From the NCBI RefSeq assembly GCF_003234365.2, contig NZ_CP126260.1, positions 1,488,001 through 1,552,000 on the forward strand: a stretch of 64,000 bases of DNA, written 5' to 3'. The position numbers were made by a program, and so were the translations under genes. Numbering within the stretch: position 1 is the first letter of the stretch; each line of letters starts with the position of its first letter. Below, one piece after another: positions 24,433 through 32,919 of the stretch. Below the pieces are notes generated by a model. The model had not been told where the DNA came from. It ran no database searches and worked only from the letters and a program-made list of their open reading frames with translations. Origin of the DNA: Curtobacterium sp. MCJR17_020 (lineage in GTDB: Bacteria > Actinomycetota > Actinomycetes > Actinomycetales > Microbacteriaceae).

Positions 24433-27400
24433 ATGCAGATCGGCGTCGACGGGCACGTGCTGCTCAGCCCGAGCGACCTCAGCACGTGGTCGGCCTGCGA
24501 GTGGGCGTTCCTGCGCCGGCTCGACGTCAAGCTCGGTCGCGGGGAACCCCTGCCCGAGGCGCACGACGACATGCTCGAGCGCACCGCCCGGCTGGGGGAC
24601 CAGCACGAGCTCGACTACCTCGACATCCTCAAGCAGACCCGCGACGTCGTCGAGTTCGACCGCCCCGCCCCGCCCGACTACGCACGCGCCGCAGCCGAAG
24701 CGCGACAGGCCTTCGCCGACGGCGCCGACGTCCTGTACCAGCCGACGTTCCACGCAGCGCCCTCGACGGACAGCCCGGGCTTCATCGGCTTCGCGGATTT
24801 CATCATCCGCAACGACCAAGGCGAGTACGAGGTCTACGACACCAAGCTCGCCCGGCACGCCAAGATCAGCGCCTTGCTGCAGCTCGCCGCCTACGCGGAG
24901 CAGATGCAGGCACACGGCATCCCCACCGGGGCGCAGGTGCACCTGGTGCTCGGCGACCGGACGACGACCACGCACGACCTCGCCGACATCGCGCCGGTGT
25001 ACCGCACGCAGCGCGCCGAACTGCAGCGGGTCATCGCCGAGCGGATCACCGCCGACGCCGAACTGCAGTGGGGCGACCCCCGGTACTCCAGTTGCGGCCG
25101 CTGCGCCGTCTGCTCGACCCAGGTGGCCGAGCACCGCGACCTCGTCCTCGTCGCGGGCATGCGCCTGGACCAACGGGCGAAGCTCATCAAGCACGAGGTG
25201 CGGACGATCGACGACCTGGCGGTCCGCACCCGGGCAGTGCCGGGCTTGTCCCGCGCGACGCAGGATCGGCTGGTGCGGCAGGCGAGCCTCCAGATCGAGA
25301 CGGAGACCGCCCGACGGAACGGCGCCGACGGGCCGGACCAGCCCGTGAAGCCGCGCTTCGAGGTCCTCGATGCCCGCGCGCTCGACGCGATCCCGGCACC
25401 CGACCCCGGAGACGTCTTCTTCGACTTCGAGGGCGACCCGCTGCACACCGAGGACGGCGTGCACTGGGGCCTCGACTACCTGTTCGGCCTGGTCGACGAC
25501 CGCGCGGAGTTCACCGCGTTCTGGGCGCACACGATCCGCGACGAGCGGGTTGCGCTGGAGCAGTTCCTCGCGTTCATCGAGGCCCGGCGGCAGCAGTACC
25601 CGGGCATGCACATCTACCACTACGCGGCCTACGAGCGGACGCACCTCCTGTCGCTCGCCGCCCGGCACGGGGTCGGCGAAGAGGCCGTCGACGACCTCCT
25701 GCGCGCGGGCGTCCTGGTCGACCTGTACCCGATCGTCCGCAAGGCCCTGGTCGTCGGCAGCCACAGCTACTCGATCAAGAAGCTCGAGCCGCTGTACATG
25801 GGCGATGACCTGCGGCTCAGCGATGTGACGAACGCGGCCGACAGCATCACCGCCTACGTCGACGCGATCGAGGAGCTCCGCAACGGCGACCCCGTCGCCG
25901 GTCAGCACATGCTCGACGAGGTCGCCGACTACAACGCCTACGACTGCCGATCGACCCTGCGGCTGCGTGACTGGCTCCGCTCCCTGCGCGCCGACGACCC
26001 GGACGCAGCCGACCCGGCACTCGAGCTCGAGGTCCCGCCGATCCCCGTCGAGCGCGAACCCAACCCGGTCTACGTCGCGCTCGCGTCGCACCTCGAGGGT
26101 GTCGACGCCCTCGACCGCACGCCCGACGAGACCGCGTTGGCGCTCGCCGCAGCCGCGATCGACTACCACCGGCGCGAGGCGAAGACCTTCTGGCAGGACC
26201 ACTTCGACCGCCTGCGCAACCCGATCGACGACTGGGCCGACACCCGCGACGTCCTCGTCGTGGAGCGCGCGTCCGTCGAGCGGGACTGGGACACGCTGCC
26301 GCGTGCCCGCTCGCAGTCGCGGGCACTCCGGTTGTCGGGGACGCTCGCGCCCGGTTCGCGGCTCCGGCCGGGAGGCACGCCCCACCTCGTCTACGACGAC
26401 CCGCTCCCGCCGTCGGTCGTGTCTCCGGGCCCCGGGTCGAAGGGCGCGTCGTCTCGCGCCGTGATCGTGGACGTGTGGGACAACGGCGACGCCGTCGAGG
26501 TGCTCGTGAAGGAGGGGCTGCCCGTCGGGGCGGAGCCGCACCACGAGTTCCCGGTCGCGCTCGCACCGTCGGCACCGCCCCGAGCGAAGCCGCAGCCCGA
26601 GGCGATCGCCGAGTGGGGGCAGCAGGTCCTCGACGCGCTGCCCTCGATGGTGTCGGACCCGGCCCTCGACCTGCTGCGCCGGGTACCGCCGCGCGGGGCG
26701 ATCGTGCCCGTGCAGGGCGACGACACGGTGTCCGCCGTGGTGGCGACGCTGCTCGGCCTCGACCACTCGTACCTGGCGATCCAGGGGCCTCCCGGCACGG
26801 GCAAGACCTACGTCGGGTCGAACGTCGTCGCACGGCTCGTCCGCGAGTACGGCTGGCGCGTCGGGGTCGTCGGGCAGTCCCATGCGACGTCCGAGAACTT
26901 CCTGTCCTCGGTCGTGAACGCCGGCGTGCCCGCGGACCGGGTCGTGAAGGTGCCGAAGTCCGGTGCGACCGAGGACGAACTCGATGCCGCCGCGTGGACG
27001 CCCGTGAAGAACGGTGCTGCCGTCGCCGCGTTCCTGTCCTCGTGCGAGGCATCGGGCACCGGCGGCGTGGTCGGCGGGACCGCGTGGACGTTCGCGAACG
27101 CGTCGACGATCGAGCGCCGCTCCCTCGACCTGCTCGTCGTCGACGAAGCCGGGCAGTTCTCGCTCGCGCCGACCATCGCGTCCTCGGTCGCCGCGACCCG
27201 ACTCCTGCTGCTCGGGGACCCGCAGCAGCTCCCGCAGGTGTCCCAGGGATCCCACCCGGAGCCCGTCGACGAGTCCGCGCTCGGGTGGCTGGCAGACGGC
27301 GAGCACGTCCTGCCGCCGGAGTTCGGCTACTTCCTGGCCCGCACCCGCCGCATGGAGCCGGCGCTCACCGAGTCCGTCTCGGTGTTGTCCTACGACGGGC

Positions 27401-27927
27401 AGCTCGCGTCGATGGTGTCCGGTCGGCACCTCGACGGCATCGACGCGGGCGTGCACCCCGCGCCGGTCGTGCACGCGGGCAACACGACCTCGTCACCGGA
27501 GGAAGCCGCCCGCGTGGTTGCCCTCGTCGGCGATGTCGTCGGGCGGACCTGGACCGACGGCGACTCCACCAGGTCGTTGACCGACGAGGACGTCATCGTC
27601 GTCGCCCCGTACAACGCGCAGGGTGCCCTGATCCGTCAGGAGCTCGATCGCGCAGGCTTCACCGGTACCCAGGTCGGCACGGTCGACCTGTTCCAGGGCC
27701 GCGAGGCCGTGGTGTCGATCGTGTCCCTGGCCGCGTCGAGTGCAGCCGACATCCCGCGCGGGCTGGACTTCCTGCTCATGCCGAACCGGTTGAACGTGGC
27801 GATCTCGCGGGCGAAGTGGGCGGCGTACCTCGTGCACTCGCCGGCGCTCACCACGGGACTCCCACCCTCGATCGCCGGCCTGTCGCTGCTGTCCCGTTTC
27901 ATCGAGCTGGTCGAGCCCCGGCACTGA
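24433..27927 (+). CDS. TM0106-type RecB-like nuclease fused to a superfamily 1 helicase
   Basis: This 1164-residue protein appears to combine DNA cleavage and unwinding. The first 300 residues carry a RecB/Cas4-like nuclease domain (LSPSDLSTWSACEWAFLRRL, then YEVYDTKLARHAK near 130) with cysteines near 220-225 (YSSCGRCAVCST) that could bind iron-sulfur or zinc. An RNase H-like exonuclease segment (DVFFDFEGDPLH) follows near 326. A DNA2/UPF1-type helicase fills the rest: Walker A IQGPPGTGKTY near 783, Walker B LLVVDEAGQFS near 900, and GTVDLFQGREA and NVAISRAKW near the end. It has its own promoter-like TAGGCT (24398-24403) and a GGGGGA ribosome site. A long open frame antisense to it is an artefact of GC bias. 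Confidence 0.9.
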   Translation: MQIGVDGHVLLSPSDLSTWSACEWAFLRRLDVKLGRGEPLPEAHDDMLERTARLGDQHELDYLDILKQTRDVVEFDRPAPPDYARAAAEARQAFADGADVLYQPTFHAAPSTDSPGFIGFADFIIRNDQGEYEVYDTKLARHAKISALLQLAAYAEQMQAHGIPTGAQVHLVLGDRTTTTHDLADIAPVYRTQRAELQRVIAERITADAELQWGDPRYSSCGRCAVCSTQVAEHRDLVLVAGMRLDQRAKLIKHEVRTIDDLAVRTRAVPGLSRATQDRLVRQASLQIETETARRNGADGPDQPVKPRFEVLDARALDAIPAPDPGDVFFDFEGDPLHTEDGVHWGLDYLFGLVDDRAEFTAFWAHTIRDERVALEQFLAFIEARRQQYPGMHIYHYAAYERTHLLSLAARHGVGEEAVDDLLRAGVLVDLYPIVRKALVVGSHSYSIKKLEPLYMGDDLRLSDVTNAADSITAYVDAIEELRNGDPVAGQHMLDEVADYNAYDCRSTLRLRDWLRSLRADDPDAADPALELEVPPIPVEREPNPVYVALASHLEGVDALDRTPDETALALAAAAIDYHRREAKTFWQDHFDRLRNPIDDWADTRDVLVVERASVERDWDTLPRARSQSRALRLSGTLAPGSRLRPGGTPHLVYDDPLPPSVVSPGPGSKGASSRAVIVDVWDNGDAVEVLVKEGLPVGAEPHHEFPVALAPSAPPRAKPQPEAIAEWGQQVLDALPSMVSDPALDLLRRVPPRGAIVPVQGDDTVSAVVATLLGLDHSYLAIQGPPGTGKTYVGSNVVARLVREYGWRVGVVGQSHATSENFLSSVVNAGVPADRVVKVPKSGATEDELDAAAWTPVKNGAAVAAFLSSCEASGTGGVVGGTAWTFANASTIERRSLDLLVVDEAGQFSLAPTIASSVAATRLLLLGDPQQLPQVSQGSHPEPVDESALGWLADGEHVLPPEFGYFLARTRRMEPALTESVSVLSYDGQLASMVSGRHLDGIDAGVHPAPVVHAGNTTSSPEEAARVVALVGDVVGRTWTDGDSTRSLTDEDVIVVAPYNAQGALIRQELDRAGFTGTQVGTVDLFQGREAVVSIVSLAASSAADIPRGLDFLLMPNRLNVAISRAKWAAYLVHSPALTTGLPPSIAGLSLLSRFIELVEPRH

Positions 27928-27937
27928 CCGGCGTGCG

Positions 27938-28789
27938 TCAGCCCGATTCGACCGTGCCGACCGTGGAGCTGTAGGTCGCGACGGTACCGAACTCGGCGCC
28001 GATGATCGTGACCGACCACGCGGAGCCGTCCGGCGCGACCGAGTAGAGCACGCGGGCGCCGTCCGGAACGGCAGCGAGCCCGGTGCCGTCGGGCAGCAGG
28101 ATCCGCTCCGGCGCACTCATCCCGACCGACAGCGACGGTGGGAACGGACCGGTCCCGAACGACTGCTTCATGACGAAGGCGAGCGTTCCGGCGCTCTGCA
28201 CGACGGCCGACCGCTCGGTTTCGGCAGTCGTCGCCGCCGGTGGCATGGCGGGTGCTGGTGCCACTGCTGGCGCTGCGGTCTCCGCCGGTGCGGCGGATGC
28301 CGACCGTTGCGGAACCGCCGCCGCGTCGATGGAGGTGCCCCGGCTGTCGAGGGGGAGCGAGAGCGCCGGCAAGTGGATGCCGGAACCGGTCAGGGCCGAC
28401 CCGATGAGGGCGTACGCCATGAGCGCCGTGCCGACGCTGCCGAGGATCGCCCCTCCGCGACCGAAAGCCCGCGAAGCAGCCGATCCCCATCGTGCGGTCT
28501 TGACGGCCTGCACGCCGAACACGATCGCCGAGGTGCCGATGGTCGACACGATGAACCCCGTCTGGATCCCCGACTGTTGCGGCTCGACGAGTGCGACGAC
28601 CACGCTGCCGGCGCCGAGCAGCATGGAGAGCGTCGCGAAGGCCCAGGGCCTCGTCCGCCTGCGTGGCGTCGCGTTCAGCAGCGGCGATGGTGCGTGGAGT
28701 GTCGGCAGCCTGCGCGCACCACTTCGCGAGGGTCCTGACGAGTACTCCGGAGGGGACCAATCTCGTGGTCCAGGCCCGCCCAACGGCAT
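27938..28789 (-). CDS. Hypothetical membrane protein with Ala/Pro-rich linker
   Basis: This 283-residue protein has a proline-rich cytoplasmic start, three membrane segments (residues about 50-70, 78-95 and 112-132), a low-complexity Ala/Pro/Thr linker (about 160-195) and an extracytoplasmic C-terminal domain of about 90 residues (VMKQSFGTGPFPPSLSVGM). The N-terminal layout resembles small multi-pass proteins with a secreted tail, found in many actinobacteria. No family was recognised. The start ATG follows a GGGGGAA site. It converges on the nuclease/helicase gene, with 10 bp between stops. Confidence 0.65.
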   Translation of the reverse strand: MPLGGPGPRDWSPPEYSSGPSRSGARRLPTLHAPSPLLNATPRRRTRPWAFATLSMLLGAGSVVVALVEPQQSGIQTGFIVSTIGTSAIVFGVQAVKTARWGSAASRAFGRGGAILGSVGTALMAYALIGSALTGSGIHLPALSLPLDSRGTSIDAAAVPQRSASAAPAETAAPAVAPAPAMPPAATTAETERSAVVQSAGTLAFVMKQSFGTGPFPPSLSVGMSAPERILLPDGTGLAAVPDGARVLYSVAPDGSAWSVTIIGAEFGTVATYSSTVGTVESG

Positions 28790-29008
28790 CGTCGTTCCCC
28801 CGTCCGTTCAGTTCGACGGACCCATCCTCGTGGTCGACGCGGAGGTGAGCGATCCCCAGAACTGGGTTGACGGGCTGGCCACGACTGAACCCTGCGGGCC
28901 GGTACGATCACGGGTTCCCGGCGCTTGATTGGTATGCCTATTCCAGCGTTCGTCGAGTGGCGACGGCATGCCGCCGGCATCTGCCCCCGCGCTCGCTCGG
29001 AAGAGGCC

Positions 29009-29434
29009 TCAGTCGTCGGCCGTCGGGACGCCACCCTGCATCTGCACCCGCATCTGGGCGAGGACGTCGGCGTGCAGGAAGTTCGCCGACTCGGCACTGG
29101 TCGGGTCGACCACGATGCCGAACTCCTCGGGCAGCGCGGTCACGAGCTCGGACATCGGAACCGGACGCCCCTCGGCGTCGGGCAAGCCAGCGGCGAGTTC
29201 GGCGGGGTCGGTGAAGACGGGCACGAACGGCTTGTCACGGATCATGACGTGGGCGACGCTGCCCGCCTCCGGTGTACCCGCCGGCTTCCACGGCACCCAC
29301 GCCGCGCTGCGCAGGAAGCCCGCCGGCGAGGCTGCCATTCGGCGGCGGAGTTCGGCGGCCGCGGACGGCGGGGCCTTGTCGACGCCTCGGCCGAAGGCGG
29401 ATCCGTTCGTCTCGTCGTTGCTCACGCCAGCCAT
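29009..29434 (-). CDS. SseB-like domain protein
   Basis: This 141-residue soluble protein resembles the SseB N-terminal domain. It has the strand pair SVAHVMIRDKPFVPVFTDPAEL and a conserved helix-turn (SELVTALPEEFGIVVDPTS) typical of that fold. SseB-type proteins in actinobacteria are small and of unknown function, often duplicated. It lies 16 bp after an SDR gene and on the same strand, so the two may share a transcript. The name is based on recall of the fold, so moderate confidence. Confidence 0.6.
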   Translation of the reverse strand: MAGVSNDETNGSAFGRGVDKAPPSAAAELRRRMAASPAGFLRSAAWVPWKPAGTPEAGSVAHVMIRDKPFVPVFTDPAELAAGLPDAEGRPVPMSELVTALPEEFGIVVDPTSAESANFLHADVLAQMRVQMQGGVPTADD

Positions 29435-29450
29435 GCTGTCACGGGGCGGC

Positions 29451-30254
29451 TCAGTACGCGGCCGACTGCCCGCCGTCGATCGGGACGACCGTCGCGTTGA
29501 CGTAGGACGCGTCGTCGGACAGCAGGAACGCGACGACGGCGGCGATCTCGGGGGCTTCGCCGTAGCGCTTCGTCGGGTTGACCTGGATGAACTCCTCGGC
29601 GGCCTTGCGCGGGTTCTCCGCGTCGAGCTGCTTCATCGAGTTCTCGACCATGGGCGTCCAGATGGCTCCGGGGGCGATGGCGTTGATGCGGATGCCGTAG
29701 CGGCCGTACTCGACCGCCGAGTTGCGGGTCAGGCCGACGACGCCGTGCTTGGCGGCGGCGTAGCCGGACTGGTTGCCGATGCCGCGGATGCCGCCGACGC
29801 TGGCGGTGTTCACGACCATGCCGGAGCCCTGCTCGCGCATGACCTTGAGGACCTTCTCGAGTCCGAGGAACACGCCGCGCAGGTTGATCGACACGACCTT
29901 GTCGAACTCGGCGGCGGTGAACGACTCGGTGGGGTTCTGCTTGCCCTCGATGCCGGCGTTGTTGAAGAAGCCGTCGATGCGGCCGAAGCGCTCGGTGGTG
30001 GCTGCGACGTAGGCGTCGACCTGGGCCTCGTCGGAGACGTCGGCGACGGTGGTCAGGACCTGGGCGTCGGGGGTGGCCTCGAGCACGGCGGCCTTCGAGG
30101 CCTCGAGTCCCTGCTCGGAGACGTCGACGAGGGAGAGCGCAGCGCCCTCCGCGGCCAGGCGGACGGCGGTCGCACGGCCGAGGCCGGAGCCGCCGCCGGT
30201 GATGAGAACGACGCGGTCGGCGAAGCGGGACGTGCTGGTGCTGGTTTCGGGCAT
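29451..30254 (-). CDS. SDR-family oxidoreductase
   Basis: This 267-residue classical short-chain dehydrogenase has the cofactor motif TGGGSGLGRATA (residues about 16-27), the NNAG motif (FNNAGIEG near 97) and the catalytic SVGG...SGYAAAKHG triad of serine, tyrosine and lysine near 150-170. VDVSEQG, with an acidic residue after the second strand, favours NAD over NADP. The substrate is unknown; family members act on alcohols, sugars and steroids. It has a good GGAGG site and a short upstream promoter region. Confidence 0.9.
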   Translation of the reverse strand: MPETSTSTSRFADRVVLITGGGSGLGRATAVRLAAEGAALSLVDVSEQGLEASKAAVLEATPDAQVLTTVADVSDEAQVDAYVAATTERFGRIDGFFNNAGIEGKQNPTESFTAAEFDKVVSINLRGVFLGLEKVLKVMREQGSGMVVNTASVGGIRGIGNQSGYAAAKHGVVGLTRNSAVEYGRYGIRINAIAPGAIWTPMVENSMKQLDAENPRKAAEEFIQVNPTKRYGEAPEIAAVVAFLLSDDASYVNATVVPIDGGQSAAY

Positions 30255-30358
30255 GGGGAGGCCTCCTGAGGTCTTCGACGATGAATTCCCTTTAGGCTAC
30301 ACCTGTCGTTTTGCAGGCTGGTCAGGGGTGGCCGAGGGGCTGCCCGGTGGTGCCGACC

Positions 30359-31024
30359 TCAGCTCGTGATGACCGTGGTCGTCGTCGCGGTGGTCGCCGC
30401 AATGATGACGATCATCGCCGCGGCCTGGATCTCCTCGAGCACGGCCTTGACGGCGGGGCTGGCCCAGGTGCCCGAGGTGATCTCCTTCACCAGTCCCTTG
30501 TCGACCGCGCCGAACTGCTTGCGGAGCGTGTTCGTCGCGTCGAGCAGCCCGATGACCGCAGCGGAGAACGGTGCCGGGGTCGCCCGCCGGGCCAGGACGT
30601 CCGCGATGCCCGATCGCAGCAGTGCCTCCGGGGCCCCGTCGCGCTCCGGGTGCTTCGTGGTGGGGAAGAGCCCGAGCACCTTGCCCTGCTCGACGCTGAT
30701 GATCCCTCGCTCGACGAGTCCGGCGAGGACGTCGTCGCGGAGCCGCTGCTTCCCGAGCCGGCTCACCCACCACTTCGCCTTGCGCGGCGCGCCGGACGCA
30801 GCGATCGAGCCGACGACGCCGTCGAGCACGGGGTCGCCCGTGGCGGCGCCGTCGACGACGGTGACCAGGCCGTTCTGCAGCGAGACGGCACCGCGGAGCG
30901 CGAGGTCGGCGAGGACCGCTCCCGCGAGACCGGTGTCCAGCGTCTGCCCGTCGAGGGACTTGCGGCCGTCGGGCTCGACCTGGAGGAGCGCGAACGCCTG
31001 GGGGACCGTGAGTTGCTCAGCCAT
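30359..31024 (-). CDS. GPP34 (GOLPH3-like) family protein
   Basis: This 221-residue all-helical protein matches the Golgi phosphoprotein 3-like family found in actinobacteria: LTVPQAFALLQVEPDG, then LDTGLAGAVLADLALRGAVSL and RDDVLAGLVERGIISVEQGKVLG. The eukaryotic members bind PI4P. The bacterial role is not settled, though lipid binding at the membrane is inferred. The longer frame from 31132 lacks coding character, and MAEQLTVPQ at 31024 is the family start. The C-terminus is an Ile/Thr-rich tail (ATTATTTTVITS), unusual for the family. Confidence 0.8.
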   Translation of the reverse strand: MAEQLTVPQAFALLQVEPDGRKSLDGQTLDTGLAGAVLADLALRGAVSLQNGLVTVVDGAATGDPVLDGVVGSIAASGAPRKAKWWVSRLGKQRLRDDVLAGLVERGIISVEQGKVLGLFPTTKHPERDGAPEALLRSGIADVLARRATPAPFSAAVIGLLDATNTLRKQFGAVDKGLVKEITSGTWASPAVKAVLEEIQAAAMIVIIAATTATTTTVITS

Positions 31025-31100
31025 GTCCGCAGCCTGCCACGCGGGGCGGAGGTGCGCCGGGCCTCCAGGTCGACGCTCAGCGGCGGCAGCCCGCCTGACG

Positions 31101-31907
31101 TCAGCAGGCGCCGAGCACCCGCTCCATCGCATCGCGCTCGGCCGGCGCGACCCACAGACGGTACTTGGCCTTCACGGACACCTGGTGTTCGATGTAGGTG
31201 CAGCGGAAGGCCTTGTTCGCGGGCAGCCAGGTCGCGGCGTCACCCGAGCGCTTCTGCGAGTTCGACCGGCCGTCGACGGCGAACAGGTTCGACGGGTCGT
31301 TCGCCAGGGCCTCCCGCTCCGACTGGCTGAGCTGCTGGGCACCGGTGCGCCAGGCGTTCTCGAGCGCGACGACGTGGTCGATCTGCACGAGGGTCGAGGT
31401 CGTGTTGCCGCGCACGAAGTCGATCGTCGCCCCGGTGTACGGCGACACGAGCGTGCCGGTCATCACCTTGCACGGCCCCTGGCGCACGATGGCGCTGAGG
31501 TCGCGCGCGAGCACGTCGTTCCGGGTGTCGCAGCCGTTGTGGTCGACGTCGATCCACGCGCTGCCGAACTCGCCCGTGCGGTCGTATCCGGTGCCGGCGG
31601 CCTTGCCCCTGACGGGCAGCGTGGCGAGGAGCGCGCGGGCGTCCGCAGCGTCGGTGTCGGTCGACGTGCTGACGGTCGGATCCGTCGGACCCGTCGGACC
31701 CGTCGGACTGGAGGCCCGGCTCGGCTCCGGTGCGTCGCTGTCCGTGCCGACGGTGGCCGTGGCGACCGCCGTCGGACCGGCAGCCGCGTCGGCGTCCGGT
31801 CCGAGGACGCCGGTGGCGTCGAGCGCGTAGCCCCCGACCGCGAGGGCCAGGACGACGAGGACGGAGGTGAGGCTGATGCGGGTGCGGCGGCGTCGGCGGG
31901 ACGTCAT
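31101..31907 (-). CDS. Secreted HNH endonuclease family protein (DUF1524)
   Basis: This 268-residue protein has an N-terminal anchor or signal (RISLTSVLVVLALAVGGYAL), then a threonine/proline linker (PTGPTGPTDPTVSTSTD). The nuclease domain contains YDRTGEFGSAWIDVDHNGCDTRNDVL, then IDHVVALENAW with the conserved histidine and NSQKRSGDAATWLP with the asparagine/lysine of the HNH pattern, and closes with CTYIEHQVSVKAKY. Actinobacterial members are exported nucleases for DNA scavenging or competition. The start MTSRRRRR at 31907 is preferred to 32057 because it begins the signal sequence. A GGACTGGAGGCCCG element lies inside the linker-coding DNA. Confidence 0.88.
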   Translation of the reverse strand: MTSRRRRRTRISLTSVLVVLALAVGGYALDATGVLGPDADAAAGPTAVATATVGTDSDAPEPSRASSPTGPTGPTDPTVSTSTDTDAADARALLATLPVRGKAAGTGYDRTGEFGSAWIDVDHNGCDTRNDVLARDLSAIVRQGPCKVMTGTLVSPYTGATIDFVRGNTTSTLVQIDHVVALENAWRTGAQQLSQSEREALANDPSNLFAVDGRSNSQKRSGDAATWLPANKAFRCTYIEHQVSVKAKYRLWVAPAERDAMERVLGAC

Positions 31908-32055
31908 GGGTGCGTGGAACTCCTGGTGGTGCGGCGGTGCAGTGATGCGGTTGTGCCGGCCGGGGTGGCCTCGACGATCATGGCGGAGACCTCGGACATG
32001 GCCGTGGACCGCCACGCTCTGAACCGATGCGGGACCACGGCGTAGACAGGTCCGC

Positions 32056-32835
32056 ATGACCGATTACGCGAATCCGTCCGTGTCCGTCACCGGTGGGTCG
32101 ATGCCGCTCCTGGGCTTCGGCACCTGGCAGATCCCCGACGGCGAGGCCCCCGCCGCCGTCGGCGAAGCACTGGCGGCCGGGTACCGCCACATCGACACCG
32201 CCACCGGCTACAGCAACCAGCGTGGCGTGGGCAAGGCCCTTACCGAGTCCGGACTCGCCCGCGACGACGTGTTCGTGACGACGAAGTTGCCGCCGGACAA
32301 CGCCGACCGCGTGCGCGAGACGATCGAGGAGAGCCTCGACCAGCTCGGCCTCGACCACCTGGACCTCTGGCTCGTGCACTGGCCGCCGAACGGCGAGGCC
32401 CGCCCGGACGTGTGGGAGCAGGTCGTCCAGGCGCAGGCCGACGGACTGACCCGAGCCGTGGGTGTGAGCAACTACTCGCTCGACCAGATCGACGAGCTCG
32501 TCACCGCGACCGGCACGACCCCGGCCGTGAACCAGATCAAGTGGAGCCCGGTCGAGTACGACAAGACGATCGCCGACGGGTTGGCCGAGCGCGGGGTCGT
32601 GCTCGAGGGCTACAGCCCCTTCAAGGCGAGCAACCTGCAGGACCCGACGCTGCTCGACATCGCGGGCGAGCACGACGCGGACAGCGCCCAGGTCATCGTC
32701 GCGTGGCACGTCGCGCACGGCTTCGTCGTCATCCCGAAGTCGTCGAACCCGGAGCGCATCCGGTCGAACGCTGCCGGTGCCCGCATCGAGCTCTCGGCGG
32801 ACGAGGTCACGGCGATCGACGCGCTCGCACGCTGA
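32056..32835 (+). CDS. Aldo/keto reductase
   Basis: This 259-residue NADPH-dependent aldo/keto reductase of the 2,5-diketo-gluconate reductase type has the catalytic tetrad in place: D and Y in RHIDTATGYSNQ, K in VTTKLPPD and H in LWLVHWPP. The C-terminal cofactor loop is VIPKSSNPERIRSN. The reduced substrate is unknown. It should be leaderless: TAGACA (32043-32048) lies 7 bases before the ATG. The end of the gene, including the stop codon, has been tandemly duplicated. Confidence 0.92.
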   Translation: MTDYANPSVSVTGGSMPLLGFGTWQIPDGEAPAAVGEALAAGYRHIDTATGYSNQRGVGKALTESGLARDDVFVTTKLPPDNADRVRETIEESLDQLGLDHLDLWLVHWPPNGEARPDVWEQVVQAQADGLTRAVGVSNYSLDQIDELVTATGTTPAVNQIKWSPVEYDKTIADGLAERGVVLEGYSPFKASNLQDPTLLDIAGEHDADSAQVIVAWHVAHGFVVIPKSSNPERIRSNAAGARIELSADEVTAIDALAR

Positions 32836-32868
32836 CGCGCTCGCACGCTGACGCGCTCGCCCGCCGAC
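32821..32868. repeat. 16-bp tandem repeat across the aldo/keto reductase stop codon
   Basis: GCGCTCGCACGCTGAC occurs at 32821-32836 and again at 32837-32852, with a third copy (14 of 16 matching) at 32853-32868. The first copy contains the gene's last codons and TGA. Confidence 0.85.
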
Positions 32869-32919
32869 GCTCGCGCGCGCTGACAGGCGCGCTCGCGCTC
32901 GCCTGACCGCTCCGGCGCG

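Noticed and set aside
24397..27474. 1025-codon minus-strand open frame
   Set aside because: Antisense to the nuclease/helicase gene, which has complete motifs. The antisense product is Val/Arg/Gly-rich and matches nothing.
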